Shown piece after piece: positions 34,344 through 42,477 of a stretch of 64,000 nucleotides of DNA (within the stretch, counting starts at the first letter, position 1; each line of letters starts with the position of its first letter). Origin of the DNA: Streptomyces sp. NBC_00569 (GTDB lineage Bacteria; Actinomycetota; Actinomycetes; Streptomycetales; Streptomycetaceae); contig NZ_CP107783.1 in NCBI RefSeq assembly GCF_036345255.1, positions 8,797,001 through 8,861,000 on the forward strand, in the 5' to 3' direction. The notes under the pieces were generated by a model. The model was not told the origin of the DNA. It saw nothing but the letters and a program-made list of their open reading frames with translations, and searched no databases. Both the position numbers and the translations under genes were made by a program.

Positions 34344-36026
34344 CTACGCTTTGTGTGTCCGCCGCAGCTCGGCCTTCAGGACCTTCCCCGCGGCCGAGGT
34401 CGGCAGCGCCTCGAGGAACCGCACCTCGCGCACCCGCTGGTACGGCGCGACGCGGGCGGACACATGCGCCATCAGCTCCTGTGCGAGAGCCGGGCCGGGG
34501 GCCGGCGAGGCATCCGGACGCGTCACGACGTACGCCGCCGGTATCTCGCCCGCCTCGGCCGCGGGAACACCGATCACCGAGACCTGCGCGACCGCGGGAT
34601 GGCCGCTGAGGATCTCCTCCAGCTGGCCCGGATAGACGTTGTAACCCTTGTAGATGAGCATGTCCTTGGCGCGGCCCACGATGTAGACGTGGCCGCGCTC
34701 GTCGCACCGTGCCAGGTCGCCGGTGCGCAGCCAGCCGTCGACGAACTGCTCTGCCGTCAGCTCCGGGTGGCCGTGGTAGCCGGCGGTGATCTGCGGGCCG
34801 CGGGCCCACAGCTCGCCCGTCTCGCCGTCGGGCACGCGACGTCCCGTCTCCACGAGGTCGCGGATCTCGATCTCGGTGTCGAAGACGGGCAGGCCGACCG
34901 ACCCGATCGGGACCGGGTCGTCGGGGTCGACGATCCCCGAGGTGACGCCCATGGTGGCCTCGGTCAGCCCGTAGCCCTCCACGACGCACGCGCGGGGGAA
35001 CAGCGTCCGCAGGGCCCGCAGCGTCGTCGTATCGATAGGCGCGGCGCCGGAGTTGACCACGCGGACCGCGGAGAGCGCGCGGCCTTGTGCGGCGGGGGCG
35101 GCGAGCAGGGCGTGGAAGAGCGCGGGGGATCCAGCGATCTGGGTGGCTCCGAACTTCTCGGCCAGCTCCAGGAACCGCTCGGGGTCGAAACGGCCGGCGA
35201 GGACACTCGTCAGTCCGGCGAGTACGCCGATCGACTGGCCGACCAGCCCCATCGCGTGGAAGAACGGCGCGACGGCGATCGAGACGCCCTGTCCGGGCTG
35301 GTTCGTGTACTCGGTGGCCGCCTCGGCCACCGGGTCGAGGAAGATGCCCCCGTCGGGGTCCACCGCGGGCACGGCGGCCGCGCGCCAGCAGGTGAACTGG
35401 AGGCAGTTCGCCACGACATGACGGTGCAGCACCTGGACCGCCTTCGAGCGCCCTGTCGTGCCGCCCGTGAAGGACAGGTGGGCGACCGCGTCGGGCGGGA
35501 CGTGGGGGCCGGGCTCCGGGTCGCCCGCGAGCAGCTCGGCGAGCGGCACCGTGCCGTCCAAGGGTGCCGGATCGCCGGGCGCGACGGCCGACGGCGGTAC
35601 GACGGCGACCAGTTCGAGTCCGTCGGTGCCGGCGGCGAGGAGCGCCGGGGCCGTGGCCGGGTGCGTCACGGCCGCCCGGACCTCCGCCTCGTCCAGCTGA
35701 GCGCGCAGAGCCGCCGGGGGAAGGGTGGGGTTGAGGGGCGCCACGACGGCCCCGGCCAGCAGGATCCCGTAGTAGGTGACCGGGAACCAGAGGGAGTTGG
35801 GCTGGTGCAGTGCCACCGCGTCGCCCTCGGCGATGCCGCGCTGGCGCAGCCCCCGTGCGAAGCGGAGCGCCTGTTCGTGGAGTTCCGCGTAGGTCAGCGT
35901 GTCGTCGCCGTCGCGCAGGGCGACCCGGTCGGGATATCTCCTGGCCGAGCCGGCGAGGATGTCCCCGACGGATGCCTCAGGGTAGGAGAGGCGGGCCGGC
36001 ATGCCCTTCGGACGGCGACGGATCAC
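34344..36026 (-). CDS. AMP-forming acyl-CoA ligase (4-coumarate/fatty-acid type)
   Basis: 560 residues, ANL superfamily. Motifs: 'F-T-G-G-T-T-G-R-S-K-A' (P-loop, near 198), 'V-E-G-Y-G-L-T-E-A' (near 350), 'W-L-R-T-G-D-L-A', 'I-Y-K-G-Y-N-V-Y-P' and the C-terminal 'T-S-A-A-G-K-V-L-K' with the catalytic Lys. It should convert a fatty or aromatic acid to the acyl-CoA. It follows the hotdog thioesterase gene on the same strand, with a 51-base gap that holds a GAACATTCGTTAA site. The pairing of ligase and thioesterases suggests balanced control of an acyl-CoA pool. Confidence 0.9.
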   Translation of the reverse strand: MIRRRPKGMPARLSYPEASVGDILAGSARRYPDRVALRDGDDTLTYAELHEQALRFARGLRQRGIAEGDAVALHQPNSLWFPVTYYGILLAGAVVAPLNPTLPPAALRAQLDEAEVRAAVTHPATAPALLAAGTDGLELVAVVPPSAVAPGDPAPLDGTVPLAELLAGDPEPGPHVPPDAVAHLSFTGGTTGRSKAVQVLHRHVVANCLQFTCWRAAAVPAVDPDGGIFLDPVAEAATEYTNQPGQGVSIAVAPFFHAMGLVGQSIGVLAGLTSVLAGRFDPERFLELAEKFGATQIAGSPALFHALLAAPAAQGRALSAVRVVNSGAAPIDTTTLRALRTLFPRACVVEGYGLTEATMGVTSGIVDPDDPVPIGSVGLPVFDTEIEIRDLVETGRRVPDGETGELWARGPQITAGYHGHPELTAEQFVDGWLRTGDLARCDERGHVYIVGRAKDMLIYKGYNVYPGQLEEILSGHPAVAQVSVIGVPAAEAGEIPAAYVVTRPDASPAPGPALAQELMAHVSARVAPYQRVREVRFLEALPTSAAGKVLKAELRRTHKA

Positions 36027-36068
36027 GCGGCAACTCCCTTGTCGACGGGTGCGACGGGCGGGCAGTCA

Positions 36069-36081
36069 GAACATTCGTTAA
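36069..36081. promoter_or_regulatory. GAACATTCGTTAA motif, copy 2, before the ligase
   Basis: Plus-strand gaacattcgttaa then gctacgg, 43 bases before the ligase start and overlapping the stop of the thioesterase gene. Seventeen of about nineteen bases match copy 1. The placement suits repression of the ligase by the TetR at 37764. Confidence 0.5.
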
Positions 36082-36566
36082 GCTACGGTCCCCGTCGGCG
36101 CGTGTCCAGACGTCTGCAGCAGGGCCCGGTTGGGCGTCATCGAAGCGGTGCCCTCCGCGCACAGCCTGCCCGCCGTGTCCTCGACGGCCGCCCGCACCAG
36201 TGTCCGCAGGCGGCCCGGCTTGATCACCGTCCCGACCACCTTGTACGTGGCGCCCGCCCGGACCGGGCGCAGGTACTCGACGTTCAGGCTCATCGTCAGG
36301 AACGGCGTCAGGGGTTCGCTCCCGGACATCACGGTGGCGCCGCACGCCTCGTCGAGCGTGGTCGCGACGAAGCCGCCGTGCACGACACCGCCCCGGTTGA
36401 GGAGGGACTCCCCGGGGGTCCAGGCCATCTCCACCCGCCCCTTGTCGACCTGGGTGATGCTCAGGCCGAACTGCGTGTAGGGGACGTGCGGCGCGTGCGC
36501 CAGTTCCTCGGCGAGCGTGCGGATGCGGTCCAGGCCGGTGCCGGCGCCCCAGGCGAAGTCGGGCAT
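36078..36566 (-). CDS. PaaI family hotdog thioesterase
   Basis: 162 residues, single hotdog domain. The family pattern 'N-R-G-G-V-V-H-G-G-F-V-A-T-T-L-D-E-A-C-G' spans the active site near residue 60, followed by 'T-M-S-L-N-V-E-Y-L-R-P-V'. PaaI-type enzymes hydrolyse acyl- or aryl-CoA thioesters. The gene is on the same strand as the TesB-like gene (42-base gap) and the ligase. Confidence 0.88.
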   Translation of the reverse strand: MPDFAWGAGTGLDRIRTLAEELAHAPHVPYTQFGLSITQVDKGRVEMAWTPGESLLNRGGVVHGGFVATTLDEACGATVMSGSEPLTPFLTMSLNVEYLRPVRAGATYKVVGTVIKPGRLRTLVRAAVEDTAGRLCAEGTASMTPNRALLQTSGHAPTGTVA

Positions 36567-36608
36567 GTGGAGTGGATTCCTTCCGGGTGTGCTGCGGGAC
36601 AGGTGGGG

Positions 36609-37586
36609 TCAGGTGGCTGCGGGCCGGTGGCGGATCAGTGCCTCCTGGAGTACCGAGGCGACCAACTGGCCGTCCTGCGACCAGAGTTCACCGCGTGACA
36701 TCGCGTGGCCGTCGGACAGGTTCGTGGTGTGCTGGGCGTACAGCAGCCAGGCGTCGGCGCGCGCGGGGCGGTGGAACCACATGGCGTGGTCCAGCGACGC
36801 CAGCATCACCCTCGACCGGCGGCCGCTCCGCGCGCCGTGCGGTTCCCAGGGCAGCGCGGCCGTGGGGGAGATCGTCAGGTCCGACAGGTACGCGAGCGCG
36901 GCGGTGTGCAGCAGCGGCTCGTCGGGCAGCGGCCGCGCCGCCCGCAGCCAGCAGCGCCGCCGCGACATGCCGTCGGCCCGCGCGGCCAGCTCGTCGGCGT
37001 CCGCCTCCACGAGCCGCAGGTCGACGGCGCGGGGGATGACGGATTCTCGGTAGCGCTCCGGGTGCTCCCGCGCCATCACCTCGTACGGGGCTTCGCAGTC
37101 GTCCGGCGACGGTGCGCCGGGCATCTCCGGCTGATGGTCGAGCGCGCTCTCGGGCTTCTTGAAGGAAGCGGACAGGCTGAGCACCGTCATGCCGTCCTGG
37201 CGCGCGGCCACCTGCCGGGCCGCGTAGGAAGCCCCGTCCCGCAGCCGCTCCACCTCGTACGCGACGGAGGCTTCCGGCGCGACCGAACGCAGGAAGTAGG
37301 CGTGCAGGGAGTGCGGTTGCCGCCCGCCGTCGACCGTGCGCCCCGCCGCGAGCAGCGCCTGCGCGAGCGTGACCCCGCCGAAGGCCCGCGGAGGCCGGCC
37401 CATGTGGGGCATGCCGGTGAAGGCGCTGTCGCCCGACGCCTCGAGACCCAGTAGCTCGCCGAGGGGAAGCAGGTCCGCGCGGTCGGACGTGGCATCCGGC
37501 TGCGCCACGGCGAGTTGGTTGTATTGAGCACCCATGGTCGGCATGCTGCCAGCCCCGGGGGCCTCCGTGGCTGTGACGGTGCTCAC
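36609..37586 (-). CDS. acyl-CoA thioesterase II (TesB family)
   Basis: 325 residues with the double-hotdog TesB layout. The first half has 'A-F-G-G-V-T-L-A-Q-A-L-L-A-A' and 'P-H-S-L-H-A-Y-F-L-R' near 90. The second half holds 'A-Y-L-S-D-L-T-I' with the catalytic Asp near 235, and 'A-S-L-D-H-A-M-W-F-H'. It hydrolyses medium- to long-chain acyl-CoA. The GTG at 37586 gives an N-terminal extension; ATG codons at 37544 and 37535 are alternatives, and no start has an obvious ribosome site. It is divergent from the TetR at 37764. Confidence 0.9.
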   Translation of the reverse strand: MSTVTATEAPGAGSMPTMGAQYNQLAVAQPDATSDRADLLPLGELLGLEASGDSAFTGMPHMGRPPRAFGGVTLAQALLAAGRTVDGGRQPHSLHAYFLRSVAPEASVAYEVERLRDGASYAARQVAARQDGMTVLSLSASFKKPESALDHQPEMPGAPSPDDCEAPYEVMAREHPERYRESVIPRAVDLRLVEADADELAARADGMSRRRCWLRAARPLPDEPLLHTAALAYLSDLTISPTAALPWEPHGARSGRRSRVMLASLDHAMWFHRPARADAWLLYAQHTTNLSDGHAMSRGELWSQDGQLVASVLQEALIRHRPAAT

Positions 37587-37709
37587 GCGGCCCGCAGCCG
37601 TGCCGCCCCGGATCGGACGGCGGAGGCGTCTGCACTGGTCATTTACCCTGTGACCGGCCGGTTCGCGGCATGTGCCAGTACACTCGGCGACGTCCCGCTA
37701 CGACTGTTC

Positions 37710-37722
37710 GACCGTTCGTTCA
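37710..37722. promoter_or_regulatory. GACCGTTCGTTCA motif, copy 3, before tetR
   Basis: gaccgttcgttca matches GAACRTTCGTTAA at 11 of 13 positions, and a second gttcg lies 5 bases to its left. It sits 42 bases before the tetR start and 124 bases from the divergent thioesterase start, a natural autoregulatory site. Confidence 0.45.
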
Positions 37723-37763
37723 GTGCGCACGGCGCCGGGGCGGAAGCAGGAGATCGGAGAGCT

Positions 37764-38375
37764 GTGTCCACGCGACCCGCAGGCCACAAGGCCATCGTCG
37801 AGGCTGCCCGGCAGGAGTTCTCCGAGCGGGGCTACGGCGCGACCTCGATCCGCGACATCGCCCAGCGCGCCGGGGTGAGCCTGTCCGCCCTGTACTACTA
37901 CTACAAGGGCAAGCAGGACCTGCTGGTCGCCATCCTCGACGACGGTCTCGACGCCTACTTCGGCGCGTGCGACACGGCGTTGGAGGCGGCGGGTGACGAC
38001 CCCGCCGAGCAGCTGGAGGCGCTCGTCGCGGCGACCGTCCGGTTCCGTACCGGCCACCCCGTGAAGAGCAGCATCGTGCTGACCGAGGGGCGCAGCCTGG
38101 AGCCCGAGCACCTGGCGCGCTACCGGAAGAACGAGGCGCGCGGCACCCAGCAGTTCCGCGAGGTCATCGAGGGCGGTGTGGCGCAGGGCATCTTCCTCAC
38201 CCCGTATCCGGACGACGCCCGGCGCGCGGTCATCGCGATGTGCAACGCCATCGCGGAGTGGTACCAGGCGGAAGGCCCGGTGTCCGTGGACGAGCTGGTG
38301 GAGCGGTACGTGGCCCTGGCGCTGACGGTGGTCGAGTACCGGCCCCGTGCGGTGCGGCGCCCCGCGCGCGCCTGA
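37764..38375 (+). CDS. TetR family regulator, probably of fatty-acid genes
   Basis: 203 residues from a GTG at 37764 (AGGAG at 37748-37752, GGAGA closer). The helix-turn-helix reads 'F-S-E-R-G-Y-G-A-T-S-I-R-D-I-A', 'A-G-V-S-L-S-A-L-Y-Y-Y-Y-K-G-K-Q-D-L-L'. This is the pattern of acyl-CoA-responsive TetR repressors (FadR/KstR2-like group), whose C-terminal domain binds an acyl-CoA. A GTTCGTT-type motif lies just upstream, and related ones stand by the ligase, so I infer control of the thioesterase-ligase genes. Confidence 0.88.
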   Translation: MSTRPAGHKAIVEAARQEFSERGYGATSIRDIAQRAGVSLSALYYYYKGKQDLLVAILDDGLDAYFGACDTALEAAGDDPAEQLEALVAATVRFRTGHPVKSSIVLTEGRSLEPEHLARYRKNEARGTQQFREVIEGGVAQGIFLTPYPDDARRAVIAMCNAIAEWYQAEGPVSVDELVERYVALALTVVEYRPRAVRRPARA

Positions 38376-38393
38376 CACCGGGCCGCGACGGCG

Positions 38394-39710
38394 TCAGCCG
38401 GCGGGAGCGGCCGTCATGTGCGGCGATCCGTCGTCGTCCAGGAACTCGATCACCGCGAAAGCGATGAGCGCGCACAGGGCGATCCACACGATGACGACGC
38501 CCGTCGGACGGTCCCACACCAGCATGATCACGGCCGACACCGCGACGACCGTCCAGTTCAGCCATGACTTCGCCCGGTGCACCCACGCGCCCACCGGGCC
38601 GCCGGTGAGGCCCGCCGCGTCGCGCACCGCGCCGATGCCGCCGCGCCACATGGACATGACCCGGGTCGCCGCCCGACCCTCGCCGGTCAGCCACGCGGCG
38701 AGCGCCACCAGGACGCCGACGGTGATCACCATGCGTACCGTCGTCCGCAGGAACCGTACGAGCGCGTCGTAGACGGCGCCGGCGGCCGGCTGCGACACCT
38801 CGGAGGGCAGCCCGTCGAGATAGATCGCGCGGAACGCCCACAGGCCGATGCCGAGGATCGCGGCGCCCACGGCGATGGCGATCCCCACCGCCACCAGGGC
38901 GCGCCGCTTGCGGACGGCCAGGAGGACGGCCACGGCCGCGAGGACCAGGGTGAGGATCGGCAGCCAGACCCCCATGAGCTGGAGCAGCCGGAAGCCCTTC
39001 TTGATCTTTCCGATGGAGTCGGACGTCACGATCGTGAAGTCGGTGTGCACATCGGGGATCTTCGAGGCGACCCCGAGGCCACGGTCGACGAGCCGCTGCT
39101 TCGCCTCCGCGATGACGGGAGCCAGGTCGATCGTCACCGTGTCGTTCGTGAGCTTGACGGCGCCGCCGCCGCTCCCGGTCAGTGCCTTGTCGACCGCCGT
39201 GTGCACACGCCGGTTGAGGCCGGTCCACAGCTTCTCGAACGCGTCGCTCGAGACGAACTTCTGGACGGTGTCGTGCACGAAGCCGCTGAGTCCACTGGTG
39301 AGCGGGCCGCTCAGTTTCCCCAGTGCCTTTTCGAGTCTCGGCCGGTCGGCGGGTGCCACGTCGCTGAGGAGCGTCTTGAGATCGATGTTCTCCATGACGA
39401 CGTTCGTGACACGGTTCGTGACGGCCGCCTGGACATCGGGGTCGGAAGCGAGCGGCTTCATCGTCGCCACGTAGCGATCGGTGTCGCCGACGATGTCGCT
39501 GGCCCATGTCGCGACGGCGCTGAGCGGCGTCAGGATCGCCACGATGACGATCAGGAGGCCCGCGAAGAACGAGCGCAGATGGTGCCGGGGCCGGGGCCGC
39601 GCCGGCCCACCGGACTCCAGCTGGGCGACCCGGGCGCGCAGCTCGGCGATCTCGTCGCTCGACGGGGGACGGTCCTCACGGTCCGGTGTCATGTATTCAT
39701 GGGATGCCAT
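38394..39710 (-). CDS. integral membrane protein with large extracytoplasmic loop
   Basis: About 438 residues from the ATG at 39710; an ATG at 39692 would remove six residues, and neither has a clear ribosome site. A charged, helical N-terminal segment ('E-I-A-E-L-R-A-R-V-A-Q-L-E') could form a short coiled coil. A first membrane helix (about 48-70) is followed by a soluble stretch of about 190 residues, then four or five helices to the C-terminus. The layout is known from conserved actinobacterial proteins of unknown function. It converges on the tetR gene with an 18-base gap. Confidence 0.72.
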   Translation of the reverse strand: MASHEYMTPDREDRPPSSDEIAELRARVAQLESGGPARPRPRHHLRSFFAGLLIVIVAILTPLSAVATWASDIVGDTDRYVATMKPLASDPDVQAAVTNRVTNVVMENIDLKTLLSDVAPADRPRLEKALGKLSGPLTSGLSGFVHDTVQKFVSSDAFEKLWTGLNRRVHTAVDKALTGSGGGAVKLTNDTVTIDLAPVIAEAKQRLVDRGLGVASKIPDVHTDFTIVTSDSIGKIKKGFRLLQLMGVWLPILTLVLAAVAVLLAVRKRRALVAVGIAIAVGAAILGIGLWAFRAIYLDGLPSEVSQPAAGAVYDALVRFLRTTVRMVITVGVLVALAAWLTGEGRAATRVMSMWRGGIGAVRDAAGLTGGPVGAWVHRAKSWLNWTVVAVSAVIMLVWDRPTGVVIVWIALCALIAFAVIEFLDDDGSPHMTAAPAG

Positions 39711-39772
39711 GCGGGGGTGGAGGGCGCGTTGGGTTAGTGCGTACGGGCGGCCGTCGCACCCCGTCACCACCG

Positions 39773-41596
39773 TCACGGGGTGACGATCGGGAAGTCCGGA
39801 GCGTTGTCGTCGAGGAGCGAGAGCAGGGTGTCGAGGACGCCCAGATCGCCCGAATGATAGACGCCGTGAAGACTCTTTCCGGCCAGCAGGGCCAGGAGTT
39901 GGGGCTTCGTGAGGGTGAGGGAGAGATCCGCGTTGTCGGCGGGCCGGGTCGTGCGGGTGTGGACCAGGACACCGTTGTGCAGCGTCATGCGGTACATCTC
40001 GCCCAGGTCCGACAGGTGCCAGTGCAGGGTGAGCGAGTGCTCCCACGCCCGGGGCCCGTCGAGCCGGACCGCGAGTGAGTCGAAGAGCTGCTCGACGTTC
40101 AGCGCGGCGGACATGTCGCCGCCTCCGATGCTGGTCCTCCCGATGTCGCCGCGCAGCTCCTGGGCGCCGGTGAGGTAGCAGTTGCGCCAGGTCGCGTTCT
40201 CCGCGCCGTGAGCCAGCCGCTCGAAGGCCTGCCCGAGCAGCTCCTTGGCGTCGGCGCTGTCCGGCGCGGCGAACACGGCGTGCCTCAGGAGCTGGGCGGC
40301 GAACCGCAGATCGCCCTCCTCCAGGTATGTACGCGCTTTGCCGAGCACCGCGTCGAGCCCGCCCATGCAGTCGACGTAGCGCTCGGCGGTCTCGGTGGGC
40401 GGGTGCTCCCACAGGGAGGCGGGGTGGCCGTCGTACCAGCCCATGTAACGCTGGTAGATGGCCTTCACGTTGTGGCTGACGGAGCCGTAGTAGCCGCGCG
40501 CGTGCCAGGCGGCGGAGAGCGGGGGCGGCAGCTCGATCAGCTCGGCGATCTCCGTCCCCGTGCAGCCCTGGTTGAGCAGCCGCAGCGTCTGGTCGTGCAG
40601 GTACGCGTACAGGTCGCGCTGCTCGGCGAGGAAGGACCTGATCCGGTCCGAGCCCCAGGTCGGCCAGTGGTGCGAGGCGAACAGGACGTCCGCGTCGTGG
40701 CCGAAGAGTTCGATGGCCTCGTTGAGGTGGCGGGCCCAGATCCGGGCGTCGCGGACCACGGCGCCGCGCAGGGTCTGGATGTTGTGCAGGTTGTGCGTGG
40801 CGTTCTCGGCCATGCACAGGGCGCGCCGCTGGGGCAGCAGGAAGTTCATCTCCGCCGGCGCCTCGGTGCCGGGCGTCATCTGGAAGCGGAACACGACGCC
40901 GTCGAGGGTGAGTTCCTGTCCCGTGTGCCGGACCTCGACGGTGGGCGCCACGAGCCCCGCGGTGCCGGTGGACGCGGTGAATCCGAGGCCCATGCCGACG
41001 AGGCCCCCGGGGCCCCGCTCCAGGTTGGCCCCCGTGTAGTAGGTGCCGCGGCGCAGCATCGCCGTGCCCGCGTACACGTTCTCCGCGACGGCGTGTTCCA
41101 TGAAGCCCTGGGGAGCGACGACGGGAACGCCGTCGTCGGGTCCGATGACGCCGAGCACGCCGCCGAAGTGGTCGAGGTGGGAGTGGGTGAACACGACGGC
41201 GGCGACCGGCCGTTCACCGCGCTGCGACCGGTACAGGTCCAGGGCGGCGGCCGCCGTCTCGGCGGAGGCGAGCGGGTCGACGACCACGACACCGTGGTCG
41301 CCCTCGATCAGCGTCATGTTGGAGAGGTCGAACCCGCGTGCCTGGAAGACGCCCTCCGTTACCTCGAACAGACCGGCCCGCGCGCAGAGTTGGGACTGCC
41401 GCCACAGGTTCGGGTGCGCCGTGTCGGGACAGTCCTCGTCGAGGAACGCTGTGTCGTCGAAGTTCCACACGACGCGCCCGTCCTCGGCCGTGACCGTCGA
41501 GGACAGCGGCGGGGAGACGAGGCCCCGGTCCGCCTCCTCGAAGTCGGACCGGTCGGCGAAGTCGGGGGAGGAGGCGGGGGTGTCGGAGGTGGTCAC
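39773..41596 (-). CDS. alkyl-sulfatase-type MBL-fold hydrolase
   Basis: 607 residues from a GTG with GGGAG 6 bases upstream. The N-terminal metallo-beta-lactamase domain has 'T-H-S-H-L-D-H-F-G-G' (binuclear zinc site, near residue 150) and further His ligands downstream. The alkyl-sulfatase dimerisation domain and an SCP2-like C-terminal domain follow, giving the SdsA1/YjcS three-domain length. Such enzymes split alkyl sulfates (for example SDS) to alcohol and sulfate. No signal peptide is visible, unlike secreted SdsA1. The remnant upstream is unrelated. Confidence 0.88.
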   Translation of the reverse strand: MTTSDTPASSPDFADRSDFEEADRGLVSPPLSSTVTAEDGRVVWNFDDTAFLDEDCPDTAHPNLWRQSQLCARAGLFEVTEGVFQARGFDLSNMTLIEGDHGVVVVDPLASAETAAAALDLYRSQRGERPVAAVVFTHSHLDHFGGVLGVIGPDDGVPVVAPQGFMEHAVAENVYAGTAMLRRGTYYTGANLERGPGGLVGMGLGFTASTGTAGLVAPTVEVRHTGQELTLDGVVFRFQMTPGTEAPAEMNFLLPQRRALCMAENATHNLHNIQTLRGAVVRDARIWARHLNEAIELFGHDADVLFASHHWPTWGSDRIRSFLAEQRDLYAYLHDQTLRLLNQGCTGTEIAELIELPPPLSAAWHARGYYGSVSHNVKAIYQRYMGWYDGHPASLWEHPPTETAERYVDCMGGLDAVLGKARTYLEEGDLRFAAQLLRHAVFAAPDSADAKELLGQAFERLAHGAENATWRNCYLTGAQELRGDIGRTSIGGGDMSAALNVEQLFDSLAVRLDGPRAWEHSLTLHWHLSDLGEMYRMTLHNGVLVHTRTTRPADNADLSLTLTKPQLLALLAGKSLHGVYHSGDLGVLDTLLSLLDDNAPDFPIVTP

Positions 41597-41599
41597 GTG

Positions 41600-42036
41600 A
41601 GTCTCCCAGGGGTGTGTGTCGGCGCCGCGCTTCGGTGCCGTACGCGCGCAGGAACAGCGCCTCCGCCCGCCCGTTCCGGCGTCCTTCGTGCTCGGTGAGG
41701 GGGAACGGCGGGGTCGTCCAGGCCGCGTCGTCGACCGGGAGCCGCACGTCGTAGGGGCAGTACAGGAGCGCGGTCGGCGCGCCGGGCTGCGCGGGCCGGT
41801 GCCCCATGGCGGCGTGGCTGCTGTCCGGGGTCTCGGCGAGATGGGCGTCGCGCAGACCCGCCTCGCCGAACGCGTCCGCGACCCACCCCCACCGCGCGGC
41901 CTTGCGGCCCTCCTCGGGCGGGTAGTGGCCGCGGGTCGGCGAGGGACGGGACGGCGAGGAGCCGGCTCGGGCCGGCCTTCGCCCGGCGCGTCAACTCTGC
42001 GATGCGGGCAGCCAGTTCGTTGTCGGGGGAGGGCAT
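41600..42036 (-). pseudogene. M20 dipeptidase remnant, frameshifted and truncated
   Basis: The first 31 codons from ATG 42036 look like an M20 peptidase N-terminus. A frame change near 41945 is then needed to reach 'H-Y-P-P-E-E-G-R-K-A-A-R-W', 'A-F-G-E-A-G-L-R-D-A-H-L-A-E-T-P-D', and 'T-A-L-L-Y-C-P-Y-D-V-R' with 'W-T-T-P-P-F-P-L-T-E'. In M20 dipeptidases that block reads L-Y-x-H-Y-D-V; here the zinc-binding His is Pro. The rest (about 300 residues) is gone at the alkyl-sulfatase gene. It is a dead N-terminal fragment. Confidence 0.62.
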
Positions 42037-42039
42037 GCT

Positions 42040-42477
42040 TCATCGCCTCACCGTGTCGTCGGTCTTGAGGCCGTCGATCTTGTCCTGGATCTTCGCCAGC
42101 TTGTCGGGGCAGTAGACGCCCAGGACGATCGCCTCGGCCTCCACGGCCCGTCGGTCGGAGATGACGGGCCGCTGCCCGGGGCCGCCCGCGCCGTTGGACA
42201 GATTGATCTTCCACAGGCCCGACTTGAGGGCGGACCCGGGATCGCGGCAGACGTTGCCGCCGTCGGTGCCGAGCGTGCGCACGATGCCACCGGTGTCGGG
42301 TCTGGAGTACCCGGCCGCCACCAGCTCGTCCGCGAGCTGGTGGGCCTTCTTGTGGGCGTCGTCGGTCGTCCTCACGCTGTTGTACTGGACGAGTCCGACG
42401 ACCACGAGGGCCAGTAGCAGGAGGATCGCGCAGACGTAGATCCACCGGTGCTCGGAGGCGAACCTGGTGGGGCTCAC
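42040..42477 (-). CDS. small membrane-anchored protein coupled to the APC permease
   Basis: 145 residues from a GTG that overlaps the permease stop (GTGA), so translation is coupled. One N-terminal membrane helix (about 12-33) is followed by a soluble domain of about 110 residues with two Cys (near 76 and 124) that could form a disulfide outside the cytoplasm. I recognise no family. Tight coupling suggests it is an accessory subunit or works with the permease. Confidence 0.65.
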   Translation of the reverse strand: MSPTRFASEHRWIYVCAILLLLALVVVGLVQYNSVRTTDDAHKKAHQLADELVAAGYSRPDTGGIVRTLGTDGGNVCRDPGSALKSGLWKINLSNGAGGPGQRPVISDRRAVEAEAIVLGVYCPDKLAKIQDKIDGLKTDDTVRR

